Source of the DNA: Allochromatium humboldtianum | GTDB lineage: Bacteria > Pseudomonadota > Gammaproteobacteria > Chromatiales > Chromatiaceae | NCBI RefSeq assembly: GCF_013385175.1 | Contig: NZ_JABZEO010000001.1 | Span: 186,001 to 250,000, forward strand | Length of the DNA stretch: 64,000 nt | Direction: 5' to 3' | Shown here: piece by piece, positions 37,549-48,213 of the stretch | Layout: every line of letters starts with the position of its first letter | Numbering within the stretch: position 1 is the first letter of the stretch | Notes under the pieces: model-generated | Seen by the model: only the letters and a program-made list of their open reading frames with translations | What the model was told of the DNA's origin: nothing | Database searches by the model: none | Translations under genes and position numbers: made by a program

Positions 37549-40500
37549 TCTCGGACGTCTTCATCGATCGCCCGCGGCTGGCGATCGTCATCTCGGTGGT
37601 GCTGACCCTGGTCGGTCTGGTGGCCCTCACCCAGCTTCCGGTCGCCCAGTTCCCCGACATCGTGCCGCCCCAGGTCTCGGTGAGCACCAGCTATTCGGGG
37701 GCGAGCGCGTCCGTGGTCGAGTCGACCGTCGCTCAGCCGCTGGAGTCGAGCATCAACGGCGTCGACAACATGCTCTACATGAAGTCGTCGAGCAACAACG
37801 ACGGCAGTTATTCGCTCACCGTCACCTTCGCGCTCGGCACGGATCCGGACATCAACACGGTCAACGTCCAGAACCGCGCCAACCTGGCCATGGCCCAGCT
37901 CCCGGAGGAGGTCAAGCGTCAGGGGGTGACGGTCCAGAAGCAGTCCTCGGCCATGCTGCAGGTGGTGGCGATCTATTCGCCCAAGGACTCCTATGACGGA
38001 CTTTTCCTGAGCAACTACGCCGCCATCAACCTCATCGACACTCTGGCGCGCGTGCCGGGTGTCGGCGAGGTCGCGCAGTTCGGGCCGCTCAACTACAGCA
38101 TGCGCATCTGGCTCGATTCCGATCGGCTGACCGCGCTCGGACTGACACCGGCGGACGTGGTCTCGGCGATCCAGAGTCAGAACGTCCAGGCCGCCGTCGG
38201 TCGCATCGGCGCTCAGCCGATGACCTCGGATCAGCAGTTCCAGATCACGCTCCAGACCCAGGGCCGGCTGAGCGATGTGGATGAATTCGAGCGCATCCTG
38301 GTGCGCTCCAATGCGGACGGCTCGCGTATCCTGGTACGCGACCTCGGGCGCGTGGAACTCGGCGCCCAGCAGTCCGACGCCGTCAGCCGGCTCGATGGCC
38401 GGCCCACGGCGGCCATGGCCATCTATCTGGCTCCGGGCGCCAACGCGGTGTCTGTGGCCGATGGTGTCGACGCCGCCATGAAGAAGCTGGCCGAGCGTTT
38501 CCCGGACGATCTCGACTATGCGGTCGTCTATGACACCACAGACTTCGTCAAGGCCAGCCTGGAGAAGGTGGTCCACACGCTCTTCGAGGCCTTCGTGCTC
38601 GTCATCCTGGTGGTGTTCCTGTTCCTGGGCAGTTGGCGCGCGACCCTGATCCCGCTGATCGCGGTGCCCGTGGCCCTGATCGGTTCCCTGGCCTTCCTGC
38701 TGCTGATCGGATTCTCGCTCAACACCATCTCGCTGCTGGCCATGGTGCTGGCCATCGGCATCGTGGTCGACGATGCCATCGTGGTGGTCGAGAACGTCGA
38801 GCGGATCATGGAGGAAGAGGGGTTGTCGCCGCGCGAGGCGTCCAAGAAGGCCATGGGCCAGATCACAGGTCCCATCGTCGCCATCACCCTGGTGCTGTTG
38901 TCGGTGTTCCTGCCGGTGGCCTTCATCCCCGGCATCACCGGGCAACTGTTCCAGCAGTTCGCGGCCGTGGTCGCCTTCTCGATGCTGATCTCGGCGATCA
39001 ACGCGCTCACGCTCTCGCCGGCGCTGTGCGCCATCCTGCTCAAGCCGACGCATCACAAACGCGGCCCCATGCGCTATGTCCTCGGCGGCATCGACCGCAT
39101 CCGCGACGGCTATGCGTCCGTGGTGCGGCGTCTGTTGCGATTCTCGCTCCTGGTGCTGGTGTTGATCGCCGGTGTCGGGCTGGCGACCGGCTGGCTGTTC
39201 AAGGTCACGCCGACCGGCTTCCTGCCGACGGAGGACCAGGGCGCCTTCATGGCCCATGTCCAGTTGCCCGAGGGCGCCTCGCTCAACCGCACCCTGGCGG
39301 CCGTCGAGCAGATCGAGAAGATCGTGCTCGCCGATCCGGCCGTGGAGCATGTGATCACCATCCCTGGGTTCAACATCATCGATGCCAGCGTCCAGTCCAA
39401 TGCGGCGGCGATCGTCGGTCGGCTCAAGCCGTTCGAGGAACGCACCACGCCGGATCTGGCGGCGCCGGCCGTCATCCAGCGCATCGCCATCGAGACCGCC
39501 GGCCTGCCGGCGGCGCGCGTGATGCCCTTCAATCTGCCGCCCATCGTGGGGCTGGGCACGGGGAGCGGCTTCGAATATCAGTTGCTCGATCTCCAGGGGC
39601 GCGAGCCGGCCGATCTGGCGGCTGTGATGCGCGGTCTGGTGCTGGCGGCCAACCGGGATCCGGTGCTCTCGAGCGTCTATTCGACCTGGACCACCACCAA
39701 TCCGCAGATCGACCTCAAACTCGATCGTGAAAAATCACAGATACTGGGTGTGCCGATCAGCGACGTCTTCAATGTGCTCCAGTCGACGCTGGGCGGTTAC
39801 TATGTCAATGACTTCAACCGTTTCGGACGGGTCTGGCAGGTCCAGATCCAGGGCGAGGAGTCCGATCGCGCGACCTTCGAGGATGTCTATCGCATCCATG
39901 TGCGCAATACCGACGGCGAGATGGTGTCACTGCGTGCCCTCATGTCCGCCAAGCTGATCGTCGGCCCGCAGCTCATCCAACGTTACAACAACTATCGCAG
40001 TGTCACGCTCCAGGGTGGTCCCAAGCCGGGTTACAGCTCGGGCGAGGCGATCGCGGCCATGGAGCGCGTCTCGGCCGAGACCTTGCCGAACGGCTATGGT
40101 TTCGACTGGACCGGAACGGCCTTGCAGGAGAAGGAGGCCGGCGGCAAGACCCCGATCGTGCTGGGACTGGCGGTGCTCTTCGCCTATCTGTTCCTGGTCG
40201 GACTCTACGAGAGCTGGTCGATGCCGGCGGCGGTGCTGCTCTCGGTCACGATCGGGGTGCTCGGAGCCATGGTCGCGCTGCTCGTCGCTCAGTTGTCCAA
40301 CGATCTCTATGCGCAGGTCGGCTTGGTGGTGCTGATCGGACTGGCGAGCAAGAACGCCATCCTCATCGTCGAGTTCGCCATGGAGCAGCGCGCCTTGGGC
40401 AAATCCATCCAGGAGGCCGCCGTCACGGGCGCGCGTCTGCGGATCCGGGCCGTGCTCATGACCAGTTTCGCCTTCATCCTGGGGCTGGTGCCGCTGATCC

Positions 40501-40706
40501 TGGCCAGCGGAGCCGGGGAGGCCAGTCAGCGCGCGGTCGGCACGGCGGTCTTTGGCGGGATGCTGGCGGCGGCCTTGATCGGTATCTTCCTGATCCCGAT
40601 GCTCTATGTGGTGTTCCAGCGACTGCGCGAATGGGTGCATGGCGGTGCTTCCCGAGGCGGCCATGTCGAACCCGACGCTGCCCAGCCCGGTGAGGTTCAT
40701 CCATGA
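37545..40706 (+). CDS. RND multidrug efflux permease (HAE1/AcrB family)
   Basis: The 1053-residue inner-membrane pump has the 12-helix RND layout with two large periplasmic loops. It starts [18 protein letters not shown]. Proton-relay acidic residues are visible in [20 protein letters not shown] of helix 4, and the family block [18 protein letters not shown] is in helices 10-11. [20 protein letters not shown] and [11 protein letters not shown] are typical AcrB-like segments. Homology to AcrB/MexB suggests drug, solvent or dye export by proton antiport. It overlaps the adaptor gene by four bases. Confidence 0.94.
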   Translation: MISDVFIDRPRLAIVISVVLTLVGLVALTQLPVAQFPDIVPPQVSVSTSYSGASASVVESTVAQPLESSINGVDNMLYMKSSSNNDGSYSLTVTFALGTDPDINTVNVQNRANLAMAQLPEEVKRQGVTVQKQSSAMLQVVAIYSPKDSYDGLFLSNYAAINLIDTLARVPGVGEVAQFGPLNYSMRIWLDSDRLTALGLTPADVVSAIQSQNVQAAVGRIGAQPMTSDQQFQITLQTQGRLSDVDEFERILVRSNADGSRILVRDLGRVELGAQQSDAVSRLDGRPTAAMAIYLAPGANAVSVADGVDAAMKKLAERFPDDLDYAVVYDTTDFVKASLEKVVHTLFEAFVLVILVVFLFLGSWRATLIPLIAVPVALIGSLAFLLLIGFSLNTISLLAMVLAIGIVVDDAIVVVENVERIMEEEGLSPREASKKAMGQITGPIVAITLVLLSVFLPVAFIPGITGQLFQQFAAVVAFSMLISAINALTLSPALCAILLKPTHHKRGPMRYVLGGIDRIRDGYASVVRRLLRFSLLVLVLIAGVGLATGWLFKVTPTGFLPTEDQGAFMAHVQLPEGASLNRTLAAVEQIEKIVLADPAVEHVITIPGFNIIDASVQSNAAAIVGRLKPFEERTTPDLAAPAVIQRIAIETAGLPAARVMPFNLPPIVGLGTGSGFEYQLLDLQGREPADLAAVMRGLVLAANRDPVLSSVYSTWTTTNPQIDLKLDREKSQILGVPISDVFNVLQSTLGGYYVNDFNRFGRVWQVQIQGEESDRATFEDVYRIHVRNTDGEMVSLRALMSAKLIVGPQLIQRYNNYRSVTLQGGPKPGYSSGEAIAAMERVSAETLPNGYGFDWTGTALQEKEAGGKTPIVLGLAVLFAYLFLVGLYESWSMPAAVLLSVTIGVLGAMVALLVAQLSNDLYAQVGLVVLIGLASKNAILIVEFAMEQRALGKSIQEAAVTGARLRIRAVLMTSFAFILGLVPLILASGAGEASQRAVGTAVFGGMLAAALIGIFLIPMLYVVFQRLREWVHGGASRGGHVEPDAAQPGEVHP

Positions 40707-40739
40707 TACGGCTCAAGACGCTCTGACCATTGCGGAGGA

Positions 40740-40976
40740 ATGACGGATGGCAGTCTGGCGCTCGACCGGGGTCTGAAGCTGGCCAAATATGCGCGCGCCG
40801 GTATCGGTCGCTACTGGGTCGCGGACATCCCGCATCGCACCCTGCACGACTATCGCGATCCCGACCGTTTCGGCGGACGTTACCGGCAGTTGCACTCAGT
40901 CAGCGAAGGCCGGATCAGCGTTACCATCGAGGAAGTGGAGATCCCGTTCGAGATCCCAGAGTTGTTTCCAGGCTGA
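40740..40976 (+). pseudogene. Uma2 family remnant (N-terminally truncated)
   Basis: About 78 codons match only the C-terminal half of Uma2 proteins: LALDRGLKLAKYARAGIGRYWVAD in two parts, then HRTLHDYRDPD and ISVTIEEVEIPFE. The N-terminal half with YEYVDG and the metal-binding Asp is absent; the sequence upstream belongs to the RND gene end. It looks like the tail of a decayed copy. It is not a copy of the intact Uma2 gene at 34030, since the residues differ. Confidence 0.65.
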
Positions 40977-41033
40977 GTCGCCACCAATCCTGATCAATCC
41001 ATTGATCCATCAACCAACGACGTCACCATCGAA

Positions 41034-41474
41034 ATGACCATGCTGTACAAAACCGTTCGGCGCTTCGTCGCGCTCATCGCTACCAGTCTCGTCTTCGCTG
41101 CCGGCGCCCAGGCGGGCGACCTGGATCTCAGTCCGGAAGAGGCGCTCGCCAAGGCCCGATCGGGCGAGATCCTGCTGATCGACATCCGTACCCCGCCCGA
41201 GTGGCGCGAGACCGGTGTGGCCCCCAAGGCCCATCGCATCGATATGACCGATCCCAAATTCGTCGAGCGTCTGCTCAAGGACATGGGCGGCGACAAGTCG
41301 GCGCCCATCGCCCTGATCTGCCGGACCGGCAACCGCAGCGGCTATGTGCAGCAACAGTTGCAGAAGATGGGGTTCAGCCGGGTCCACAACGTCCCCGAGG
41401 GCATGGCGGGTAGCCGCTCGGGTCCGGGCTGGGTGCGGCGCGGTCTGCCGGTGGATGCCTGTACCAACTGTTGA
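41034..41474 (+). CDS. Exported single-domain rhodanese-like protein
   Basis: The 146-residue protein begins with a signal peptide ([21 protein letters not shown]) and continues as one rhodanese domain: [28 protein letters not shown] in two parts and the active-site loop [12 protein letters not shown] with the sulfur-carrying Cys. DACTNC at the end adds two more cysteines. Periplasmic rhodaneses may handle sulfane sulfur, which would suit a sulfur oxidiser, but the substrate is unknown. The first Met (41034) and the third codon (41040) are both possible starts. Confidence 0.87.
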   Translation: MTMLYKTVRRFVALIATSLVFAAGAQAGDLDLSPEEALAKARSGEILLIDIRTPPEWRETGVAPKAHRIDMTDPKFVERLLKDMGGDKSAPIALICRTGNRSGYVQQQLQKMGFSRVHNVPEGMAGSRSGPGWVRRGLPVDACTNC

Positions 41475-41538
41475 TCCCGTTCATCCGCCGATCCCGGATC
41501 TCCAACCCCTTGCAACCAACCTCGAAGAAGGAAACCTG

Positions 41539-42102
41539 ATGAAGACGTCCCCGCTCGTGCTCGCCACCGTCCTGTTCGCCGCTGCCGCGACGCCGGCCCT
41601 GGCCGCCAATCCCAGGGTCGCGCTCGATGTCAGCATCGGCGGCCAACCCGCCGGAACCCTCACCCTGGAACTCTTCGCCGACGTGGCGCCCAAGACCGCC
41701 GAGAACTTCCGCGCCCTCTGCACCGGCGAGAAGGGCGAGGGACTGGCCTATGCCGGTAGTCCCTTCCATCGCATCATCCCCGGCTTCATGATCCAGGGCG
41801 GCGACTTCACCAACGGCAACGGCACCGGCGGCAAGTCGATCTACGGCGAAAAGTTCGAGGACGAGAACTTCACCCTCAAGCACGAGTCGGCCGGTACCCT
41901 GTCCATGGCCAACGCCGGTCCCGACACCAACGGCTCGCAATTCTTCATCACGGTCGACGCGACGCCCTGGCTCGACGGCCGGCACGTCGTCTTCGGCAAG
42001 GTGGTCGAGGGTATGGACGTATTGCGCGCCATGGAACAGCAGGGCAGCCGCTCGGGTCGCACCCAGGCGCCCGTGATGCTCGAGGCCTGCCGCCAGCTCT
42101 GA
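41539..42102 (+). CDS. Periplasmic cyclophilin-type peptidyl-prolyl isomerase
   Basis: The 187-residue protein has a signal peptide ([19 protein letters not shown]) and a complete cyclophilin domain: [20 protein letters not shown], then [19 protein letters not shown] with the catalytic Arg, [36 protein letters not shown]. It accelerates proline isomerisation during folding in the periplasm. AAGGAAAC precedes the ATG at 41539, which excludes the longer upstream frame inside the rhodanese gene. Confidence 0.95.
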   Translation: MKTSPLVLATVLFAAAATPALAANPRVALDVSIGGQPAGTLTLELFADVAPKTAENFRALCTGEKGEGLAYAGSPFHRIIPGFMIQGGDFTNGNGTGGKSIYGEKFEDENFTLKHESAGTLSMANAGPDTNGSQFFITVDATPWLDGRHVVFGKVVEGMDVLRAMEQQGSRSGRTQAPVMLEACRQL

Positions 42103-42113
42103 ATCATCAGGGC

Positions 42114-42464
42114 TCAGGTATTTCCACCCAGATAGCCCGAATCCCGCAATTCCGTGATCGTGGCGCTCGTCGTGTTCGAGAGCGTCTCGATCATCGCCTG
42201 GAGGGACACCTCTCCCGCGCGCACCTGCTGTTCGAATCCGTGCGCACTCTCGGCTAGGGTTTCAGCGCCGATATTGCCTGCACCGCCCTTGAGTGAGTGT
42301 AGAATATGGGCGCACTCGGGTAACTCACCGCATTCCGCACGCTGTTCGAGCGCTTGCATTTGGTGTTCGAATTGCTGGGCGAATGTATTGACCACCTCGA
42401 AAAAGTCGCTCTCTCCAAGCGCTTCGCGCAGAGTATCGAGTACGTCATGATTCAAATGGCTCAC
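42114..42464 (-). CDS. Stand-alone HPt phosphotransfer protein
   Basis: The 116-residue protein is a single HPt four-helix bundle with the phospho-acceptor His in ILHSLKGGAGNIGAETL near residue 55. Such proteins carry phosphoryl groups between receiver domains. It is divergent from a REC-HDOD gene and a hybrid kinase whose own sequence has a receiver but no HPt domain, so it is a good candidate for their relay. Confidence 0.87.
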   Translation of the reverse strand: MSHLNHDVLDTLREALGESDFFEVVNTFAQQFEHQMQALEQRAECGELPECAHILHSLKGGAGNIGAETLAESAHGFEQQVRAGEVSLQAMIETLSNTTSATITELRDSGYLGGNT

Positions 42465-42644
42465 TGCGGTCTCCTAATGTCTTTTCGATCATGGCGATCT
42501 TCGCCCTGTCGAGTGCATTCGATCATATGAGATTTGATCGTGCCGCGCGAGTGGCGCATCGTCCGTTCGTGCATCCTCAGCTGATAGCTGAGCAAGCCAT
42601 CCGGAAGGCGACCGAAACCGTATTGAACAATCTGGAGGCCGTGT

Positions 42645-43817
42645 GTGATCCGCGTCATGATCGTCGAAGATGATCCGGCAACCGGCGCCCTGCTGCGTCA
42701 GCTCGTCAAGCGGATCTGGCCGCAGGCCGTCGTGACCCTGGACGCCGATCCGCTCTTGGCGCTCGATCGCTGGCAGGAACAGGGCGCGGATCTGATCCTG
42801 CTCGATTGGGAGCTCCCCGGAATGAGCGGACTCGAGATCCTCAAGACCATTCGTCGTTCGGGAATCAAGACCATCTGTGTGATGATCACCAGTCATTCCG
42901 ATCGCGATGAAATACTCGCCGCGCGCGCTTTTCACGTCGATGCCTATATCATCAAGCCGTTCGATGCCAAACAGATCATGGAGCGCCTGTCACAGCTCAT
43001 CGATACGGACGTTCAATCCGATGGCTCGACCGAATCCGAATCGTTCGAGAGCCTGGATGCGTTCATCGAAAATCGCCTGAAGCAGAATTTGATTGGATTG
43101 CCGATCGCTCCCGAAATCGTCGAGCGCATTGCACGTATTCGCGACATGGAAGCGCCTGAGCGTATCGGATTACTGCGTGAATGCCGGCTCGAACCTGCGT
43201 TGCTGTTTCGTATGCTGAGTCTGGCCAATAGCAGCCGCTATATCGACGGCATGGATGTCGTGGAAACCTTCGAGGAGGCTATTCGTAAGATCGGTCTCGA
43301 TGCCTTCATCAATCTGGCCGTCGAAGTCTCACTGCATCCCGGCAGTCATATCGCCGATGAATGTCTGGCGCGCAAGCGATTCGAAATCAGGCGCAGTCTG
43401 ATGTCGTTGGTTGGAATCCTCGTGAAACTCAGGGAACATCTCGAATTCAATCTCGACAGTTGTCGCACCGCCTGCATCCTGCATTCCGTGGCCGAATTGT
43501 CTCTGCTCCAGCTCATGCAAACCTGGATCGAGGCCGGCCACACCATCGACGAGACGACCCGCGACTCGATCCTGGATCGCTATGCGCCGCCTGCACGCGA
43601 ACGGCTCCAGGCCCAGTGGCTCATCCCGAATACGATCCGCGAGCGCATCGAGGCGCTCGATCGTCTGCCCACGGGCACGGTGCGCAAAGAACCCATCATC
43701 ATGCGAATCACGGCACTGCTGCACGCCGGAGATCCGCAGCATGAACTACCGCGTTTGATGGCCCGCTTTGGTCTCAGCGGCAAGATCGACGCCGTTTCAA
43801 CCGGGAGCGAATCTTGA
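42645..43817 (+). CDS. Response regulator with HDOD output domain
   Basis: The GTG at 42645 follows GGAGG-like sequence (TCTGGAGGCC) and gives 390 residues. The receiver domain is complete (VMIVEDDPATGAL; phospho-acceptor Asp in LLDWELPGMSG; Lys in YIIKPFDA). After a linker an HDOD domain begins near residue 150 (LIGLPIAPEIVERI; LLFRMLSLANSSRYI; EEAIRKIGLDAFINLAV). HDOD proteins act in signalling, often near c-di-GMP circuits, without a known enzymatic activity. Its stop overlaps the TTG start of the hybrid kinase. Confidence 0.87.
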   Translation: MIRVMIVEDDPATGALLRQLVKRIWPQAVVTLDADPLLALDRWQEQGADLILLDWELPGMSGLEILKTIRRSGIKTICVMITSHSDRDEILAARAFHVDAYIIKPFDAKQIMERLSQLIDTDVQSDGSTESESFESLDAFIENRLKQNLIGLPIAPEIVERIARIRDMEAPERIGLLRECRLEPALLFRMLSLANSSRYIDGMDVVETFEEAIRKIGLDAFINLAVEVSLHPGSHIADECLARKRFEIRRSLMSLVGILVKLREHLEFNLDSCRTACILHSVAELSLLQLMQTWIEAGHTIDETTRDSILDRYAPPARERLQAQWLIPNTIRERIEALDRLPTGTVRKEPIIMRITALLHAGDPQHELPRLMARFGLSGKIDAVSTGSES

Positions 43818-46800
43818 ATCCACGTCGGCGTCCGATCCTGTGGTTACAGCACCAGGCGACCGCCTGGATCATTCTGGCGCTGTCGTTCGTGGTCACCGCT
43901 CTGGCCTGGTCGATCTCCGACAGTGCAATCCGAACCAAAGCCAGCGAGCGTTTCGAGTTTCAGACCGCCGACATCGCCTCGGCGATCGAACGACGCCTGA
44001 TCGCCTATGCGACGGCCTTGCGCGGCGGAGTCGGCCTGTTCGAGGCCGCCGGTCAGGTGACCCGCACTCAATGGCATGCGTATGTCGAGGCACTGCGGCT
44101 CCAGGAGAATTTTCCCGGTATTCAGGGGCTGGGTTTTTCGTTGATGATCGCCCCGGCGGAATTGGACGCGCACATCGCCGGCATTCGCGCCGAGGGTTTT
44201 CCCGACTACAGCGTTCAACCCGAAGAGCCGCGCGATCAATACAGCGCGATCGTCTATCTGGAACCCTTCGACTGGCGTAATCAGCGCGCTTTCGGATATG
44301 ACATGTATTCCGAACCCGTGCGGCGTCGGGCCATGGAGCGGGCGCGTGATTCGGGCGAGCCGGCCATCTCCGGGCGCGTCACCCTGGTGCAGGAGACCGA
44401 TGAGGACGTTCAGTATGGATTCCTGATGTATATCCCGGTCTATCGTCCGGGAATGCCGACCACGACCCTAGAGGAACGGCGCGCGGCGCTGCTCGGCTTC
44501 GTCTACAGTCCGTTTCGCGCCAACGATTTCATGAACGGCATCCTCGGCTCCAACCAGGACGCGATTCGGCTGGAGCTCTATGACGGCGACACCCCGACGG
44601 CCGAGAGCTTTATGTTCGGCAACTTTCCTGAAACCGCGCTCAGTGCGCTCGATCCGCCGGCCAAGGATGGCTTCGACGCCCTAGTCGCGCTCGAACTCTT
44701 CCAGCATCGCTGGACCCTGTCGGTGCGTGCCGGTTCCGGCTATCTCTCCGACACTGAAGCCACGCAACCGCTGATCGTCGCGCTCAGCGGTCTGACCATC
44801 GACTTCTTTCTCTTCATCATCATCGAGTCGATCGGACGCCAGAAACGGCGCGCCGAGCAGCAGTCGCGACATCTGAGCGAACAGCTCGCCGATAGCGAGG
44901 CGCGTTACAGCGCACTCTTCGAAAGCGCCAGGGCGGTGATGCTCATCATCGACCCCGAGACCGGTTTCATCCTCGATGCCAATCCGGCGGCCGAACATTT
45001 CTACGGCTACGATCAGCGTCAGTTGTGCGGGATGCCCATCTTCGACATCAATCAGGCCTCAGCCGAGACCATTCGGAACGACATGTGCTCGGTCCTGGAG
45101 GGGCGCTGTGAACATCTGTTTTTCACGCACCGTCTGGCCAATGGCGAGATCCGTCAGGTCGAGGTCTATTCAGGGCCGTTCAATTACGATGGCCGGCCGG
45201 CGCTGTACTCCATCATTCACGACGTCACCGAGCGCCGGCGCATCGAGGCCGCGCTGGTGGCGAGCGAACGGCGCTACAGCTATGTCTCGGCGGCGACCGG
45301 CGAGGGGATCTGGGATTGGGAGATTTCGACCAACCGGGTCAACCACAATGCCCGCTGGTCCGAGATCCTGGGCATCACGGATCTCGAACCCAATCATGCG
45401 GTCGAGTATTTCGCCGGCCTGCTGCACGAGGACGACCGCGACGCGGTCATGGCCGCGATCGGCGCCTCGCTCGCGCAGGATACGCCCTATGTCCATCAGC
45501 ATCGCATGCGCCGTCCCGACGGCGGGATCATCTGGGTGCTGGATCGCGGTCAGGTAGTCGAGCGCGACGCCGATGGGCAGCCGCTACGCATGGTCGGCAG
45601 CCTGATCGACATGACCGAGCGCGTCGAGCGCGAACAGGCCTTCCAGCGCGAGCGTCAACGTCTGAGCAATGTCATCGAAGGCACGCGCGCCGGAACCTGG
45701 GAATGGGACATCGACACGGGTGAAGTCTCGATCAACACGCACTGGGCCGAGATGATCGGCTATGGCGTCGAGGAACTGGCGCCGGTCTCGGTCGAGACCT
45801 TCAAGGGCCTGCTCCATCCCGAGGATCGGCGGCAGGTGCTGGTCCTGATCGACGAGCACTTCTCGGGACGGCGCCCGAATTTCGAGTGCGAAGTCCGACT
45901 GAGGCACAAGGCCGGGCATTGGGTCTGGGTACTGACGCGCGGCATCGTCACGAATCGGATGGGCGATGGCCGACCGGTGCTCATGTCGGGCACGCATCTG
46001 GACATCAGCGCACGCAAGGAAGCCGAGGCGCATCTGCGGCAGGCCAAGGAGGCCGCCGAGGCGGCCAACGTCGCCAAGAGCCGTTTCCTAGCCACCATGA
46101 GCCATGAGATCCGCACGCCCATGAACGGCATCCTGGGCATGGCGCAGTTGCTGTTGATCCCGAATCTCGCTGAGTATGAGCGTCTCGACTATGCGCGCAC
46201 CATCCTGAGTTCGGGCCAGAGTCTGCTCAAGCTGCTCAACGACATCCTCGACTATTCCAAGATCGAGGCCGGCAAGTTGCAGCTCGAATGTCTTCCATTC
46301 AGCCCAGAGCGTCTGATCCAAGAGATCCGGGCGCTGTTCGTCGAGTCGGCACGCGACAAGGGTCTGGAATTCGAAGCGCACTGGCTGGGCCGGGCGGAAC
46401 AGGACTATCAGGCCGACGCGCATCGTCTGCGTCAGATGCTGGCCAATCTGGTCGGCAACGCGATCAAGTTCACCGAGCAGGGTCGGGTGCGGGTCGAGGC
46501 CGGTGAGGTCGAGCGACAGGGGGACTGGGCGGTGCTCGAATTCGCCGTCACGGATACCGGGATCGGCATTCCCGCCGACACCCAGGCGCGGCTGTTCAAG
46601 CCGTTCTCGCAAGCCGACGACTCGATCACGCGCCGGCATGGCGGAACCGGACTTGGTCTCTCGATCGTGCGCGATCTGGCGCTGTTGATGGACGGCGAGG
46701 CCGGTGTGACGAGTGAGCCCGGACAGGGATCACGCTTCTGGTTCCGGATTCGCGCCGAGGCACTGGCGTATCCGGGCGAATCGACGTCACGCGCCGGTAG

Positions 46801-47242
46801 TCTGTCCGAAAACCCCGGACGTCCGATCGCGCGTTCCATGATCGGACGGGTGCTGGTGGTCGAGGACAATCCGGCCAATCGCGCCATCATGAAGGCGTTG
46901 TTGAGCAAGCTGGGCTTGCGCGTGACCCTGGTCGAGGATGGTCGGCAGTGTGTCGAGCGGGTCGAGGGCGGCGAGCGTCCGGATCTGATCCTGATGGACT
47001 GTCAGATGCCGGTCATGGACGGCTATGCGGCGACCGAGCGTCTGCGTCAGTGGGAGTCGGAGCTACCGGCCGGGGCACGCCTGCCGATCATTGCACTCAC
47101 GGCCGAGGCGTTCGAGGAGGATCGTCGACGGTGTCTGGCCGCCGGCATGGACGATTTCCTCGCCAAGCCGGTCATGGTCGATGATCTGAAGGCGATGCTG
47201 AAGCGCTGGCTGCCGGCGGCGGAACCTGAGTCAGTGGATTGA
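43814..47242 (+). CDS. Membrane hybrid histidine kinase: CHASE-PAS(x3)-HisKA-HATPase-REC
   Basis: A TTG start at 43814 overlaps the preceding stop and gives 1142 residues. The first membrane helix (AWIILALSFVVTALAWSI) precedes a periplasmic CHASE domain at about 60-270 (GGVGLFEAAGQVTRTQWHAY; ERARDSGEPAISGRVTLVQE). A second helix lies at about 315-340 (VALSGLTIDFFLFIII). Three PAS domains follow, then HisKA ([20 protein letters not shown]), HATPase ([28 protein letters not shown]) and one receiver (VVEDNPANRAI; Asp in LMDCQMPVMDG). No HPt is present. The ligand of this CHASE domain is unknown. Confidence 0.9.
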   Translation: MNPRRRPILWLQHQATAWIILALSFVVTALAWSISDSAIRTKASERFEFQTADIASAIERRLIAYATALRGGVGLFEAAGQVTRTQWHAYVEALRLQENFPGIQGLGFSLMIAPAELDAHIAGIRAEGFPDYSVQPEEPRDQYSAIVYLEPFDWRNQRAFGYDMYSEPVRRRAMERARDSGEPAISGRVTLVQETDEDVQYGFLMYIPVYRPGMPTTTLEERRAALLGFVYSPFRANDFMNGILGSNQDAIRLELYDGDTPTAESFMFGNFPETALSALDPPAKDGFDALVALELFQHRWTLSVRAGSGYLSDTEATQPLIVALSGLTIDFFLFIIIESIGRQKRRAEQQSRHLSEQLADSEARYSALFESARAVMLIIDPETGFILDANPAAEHFYGYDQRQLCGMPIFDINQASAETIRNDMCSVLEGRCEHLFFTHRLANGEIRQVEVYSGPFNYDGRPALYSIIHDVTERRRIEAALVASERRYSYVSAATGEGIWDWEISTNRVNHNARWSEILGITDLEPNHAVEYFAGLLHEDDRDAVMAAIGASLAQDTPYVHQHRMRRPDGGIIWVLDRGQVVERDADGQPLRMVGSLIDMTERVEREQAFQRERQRLSNVIEGTRAGTWEWDIDTGEVSINTHWAEMIGYGVEELAPVSVETFKGLLHPEDRRQVLVLIDEHFSGRRPNFECEVRLRHKAGHWVWVLTRGIVTNRMGDGRPVLMSGTHLDISARKEAEAHLRQAKEAAEAANVAKSRFLATMSHEIRTPMNGILGMAQLLLIPNLAEYERLDYARTILSSGQSLLKLLNDILDYSKIEAGKLQLECLPFSPERLIQEIRALFVESARDKGLEFEAHWLGRAEQDYQADAHRLRQMLANLVGNAIKFTEQGRVRVEAGEVERQGDWAVLEFAVTDTGIGIPADTQARLFKPFSQADDSITRRHGGTGLGLSIVRDLALLMDGEAGVTSEPGQGSRFWFRIRAEALAYPGESTSRAGSLSENPGRPIARSMIGRVLVVEDNPANRAIMKALLSKLGLRVTLVEDGRQCVERVEGGERPDLILMDCQMPVMDGYAATERLRQWESELPAGARLPIIALTAEAFEEDRRRCLAAGMDDFLAKPVMVDDLKAMLKRWLPAAEPESVD

Positions 47243-47255
47243 GCCTGGGTCCGGC

Positions 47256-48197
47256 TCAGTCGCGCACGCGCAGAAAGCTGGCGAAGCGTGGGATGCCGTT
47301 GCGGGTGCGGCCGTGATATTTGAAGGTCACGCGGCTGCCGATCGGCGGCGGTGAGCGTCGCTCGGCGTCGCTGAAGCCGGTGCCGAGACGGAAGCGTTGT
47401 CCGGAGGGTTCCTCGACCAGGAGTGCGCCCAGCATCCCTTCGTACTTGCCCTTGCCGGGCAGATGCGCGATCACTCGGGCCTCGGCGTCCAGATAGGGTT
47501 TAACCTTGATGAGATCGTCGCTGCGTCCGGCGCGATAGGGGGCGTCATCGCGGTGCAGCATCAGTCCTTCGCCGCCGGCGGCGACGACCGTTTCCAGACG
47601 GGTCATCAGGTCGGCGTGATCGGCGACCCGGAATTGCTCGACGGGGGCGATCTGTGGGTTCGACGAATCGGCCAGTAAACGCTCGAGTGCCGCGAGCCGC
47701 TCGCCGAAGGGCGCGTCCATCCCCGGCAGATCGAAGACTCGGTAGCTCACCGCGCGCCAGGCGTCGTGATCCGGCTCCAGACGTCTCACTGTGCCCGATA
47801 ACGTCTCGAAGGCGCCGCGTCCCATCCAGAGTTCGCCGTCGAGCGGGATGGTCGGAAAGCCGGCCGTGAACCAGTCGGGGGCCGCGATCGGATGACCGCC
47901 GCGCGTGATCAGTCTGGAACCATCCCAGTAGGCGCGCACACCGTCGAGTTTCTCGCTCACCCAGTAGCGGGAGAGATCGATGCCCTCGCGGTAGACATTG
48001 GCCAGGATCAGAGCGGGTGGAGTGGCGGTCGGCTCGGTGGTGGTCTCGGGTGCCGTGACGGTGTGCGCGGACACATCCGCCACGACCGGCGGCGTACCGA
48101 GAACCAGGATCAGCGCCAGGAACGTCCCGAGCCGGCTCCAGAAGCCGGCGCGGCGTTCCCTGTGCAGCGTTTCTCTGTTGTGCAGCATGGAGGACAA
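47256..48197 (-). CDS. ligE: Exported minimal ATP-dependent DNA ligase (Lig E type)
   Basis: The 313-residue protein has an N-terminal signal peptide (GFWSRLGTFLALILVLGTPP then VVADVSA) followed by a minimal ligase core. The adenylated lysine is in motif I, YWVSEKLDGVRAYWDG. Downstream are motif III-like LDGELWMG, motif IV GEGLMLHR, and motif V DLIKVKPYLDAEARV. The OB-fold follows with VTFKYHGRTRNGIPRF. Lig E enzymes seal nicks and are thought to act in the periplasm or outside the cell, perhaps on incoming DNA. It lies 16 bp behind the DHOD-like gene. The first Met or the fourth (MLHNRE) could be the start. Confidence 0.9.
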   Translation of the reverse strand: MSSMLHNRETLHRERRAGFWSRLGTFLALILVLGTPPVVADVSAHTVTAPETTTEPTATPPALILANVYREGIDLSRYWVSEKLDGVRAYWDGSRLITRGGHPIAAPDWFTAGFPTIPLDGELWMGRGAFETLSGTVRRLEPDHDAWRAVSYRVFDLPGMDAPFGERLAALERLLADSSNPQIAPVEQFRVADHADLMTRLETVVAAGGEGLMLHRDDAPYRAGRSDDLIKVKPYLDAEARVIAHLPGKGKYEGMLGALLVEEPSGQRFRLGTGFSDAERRSPPPIGSRVTFKYHGRTRNGIPRFASFLRVRD

Positions 48198-48213
48198 GGG
48201 AATCCAGCCGATC

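Noticed and set aside
37494-39350. A 618-codon minus-strand frame opposite the RND pump
   Set aside because: It is rich in His, Asp and Gln repeats typical of reverse-complement reading and lies over a complete pump gene.
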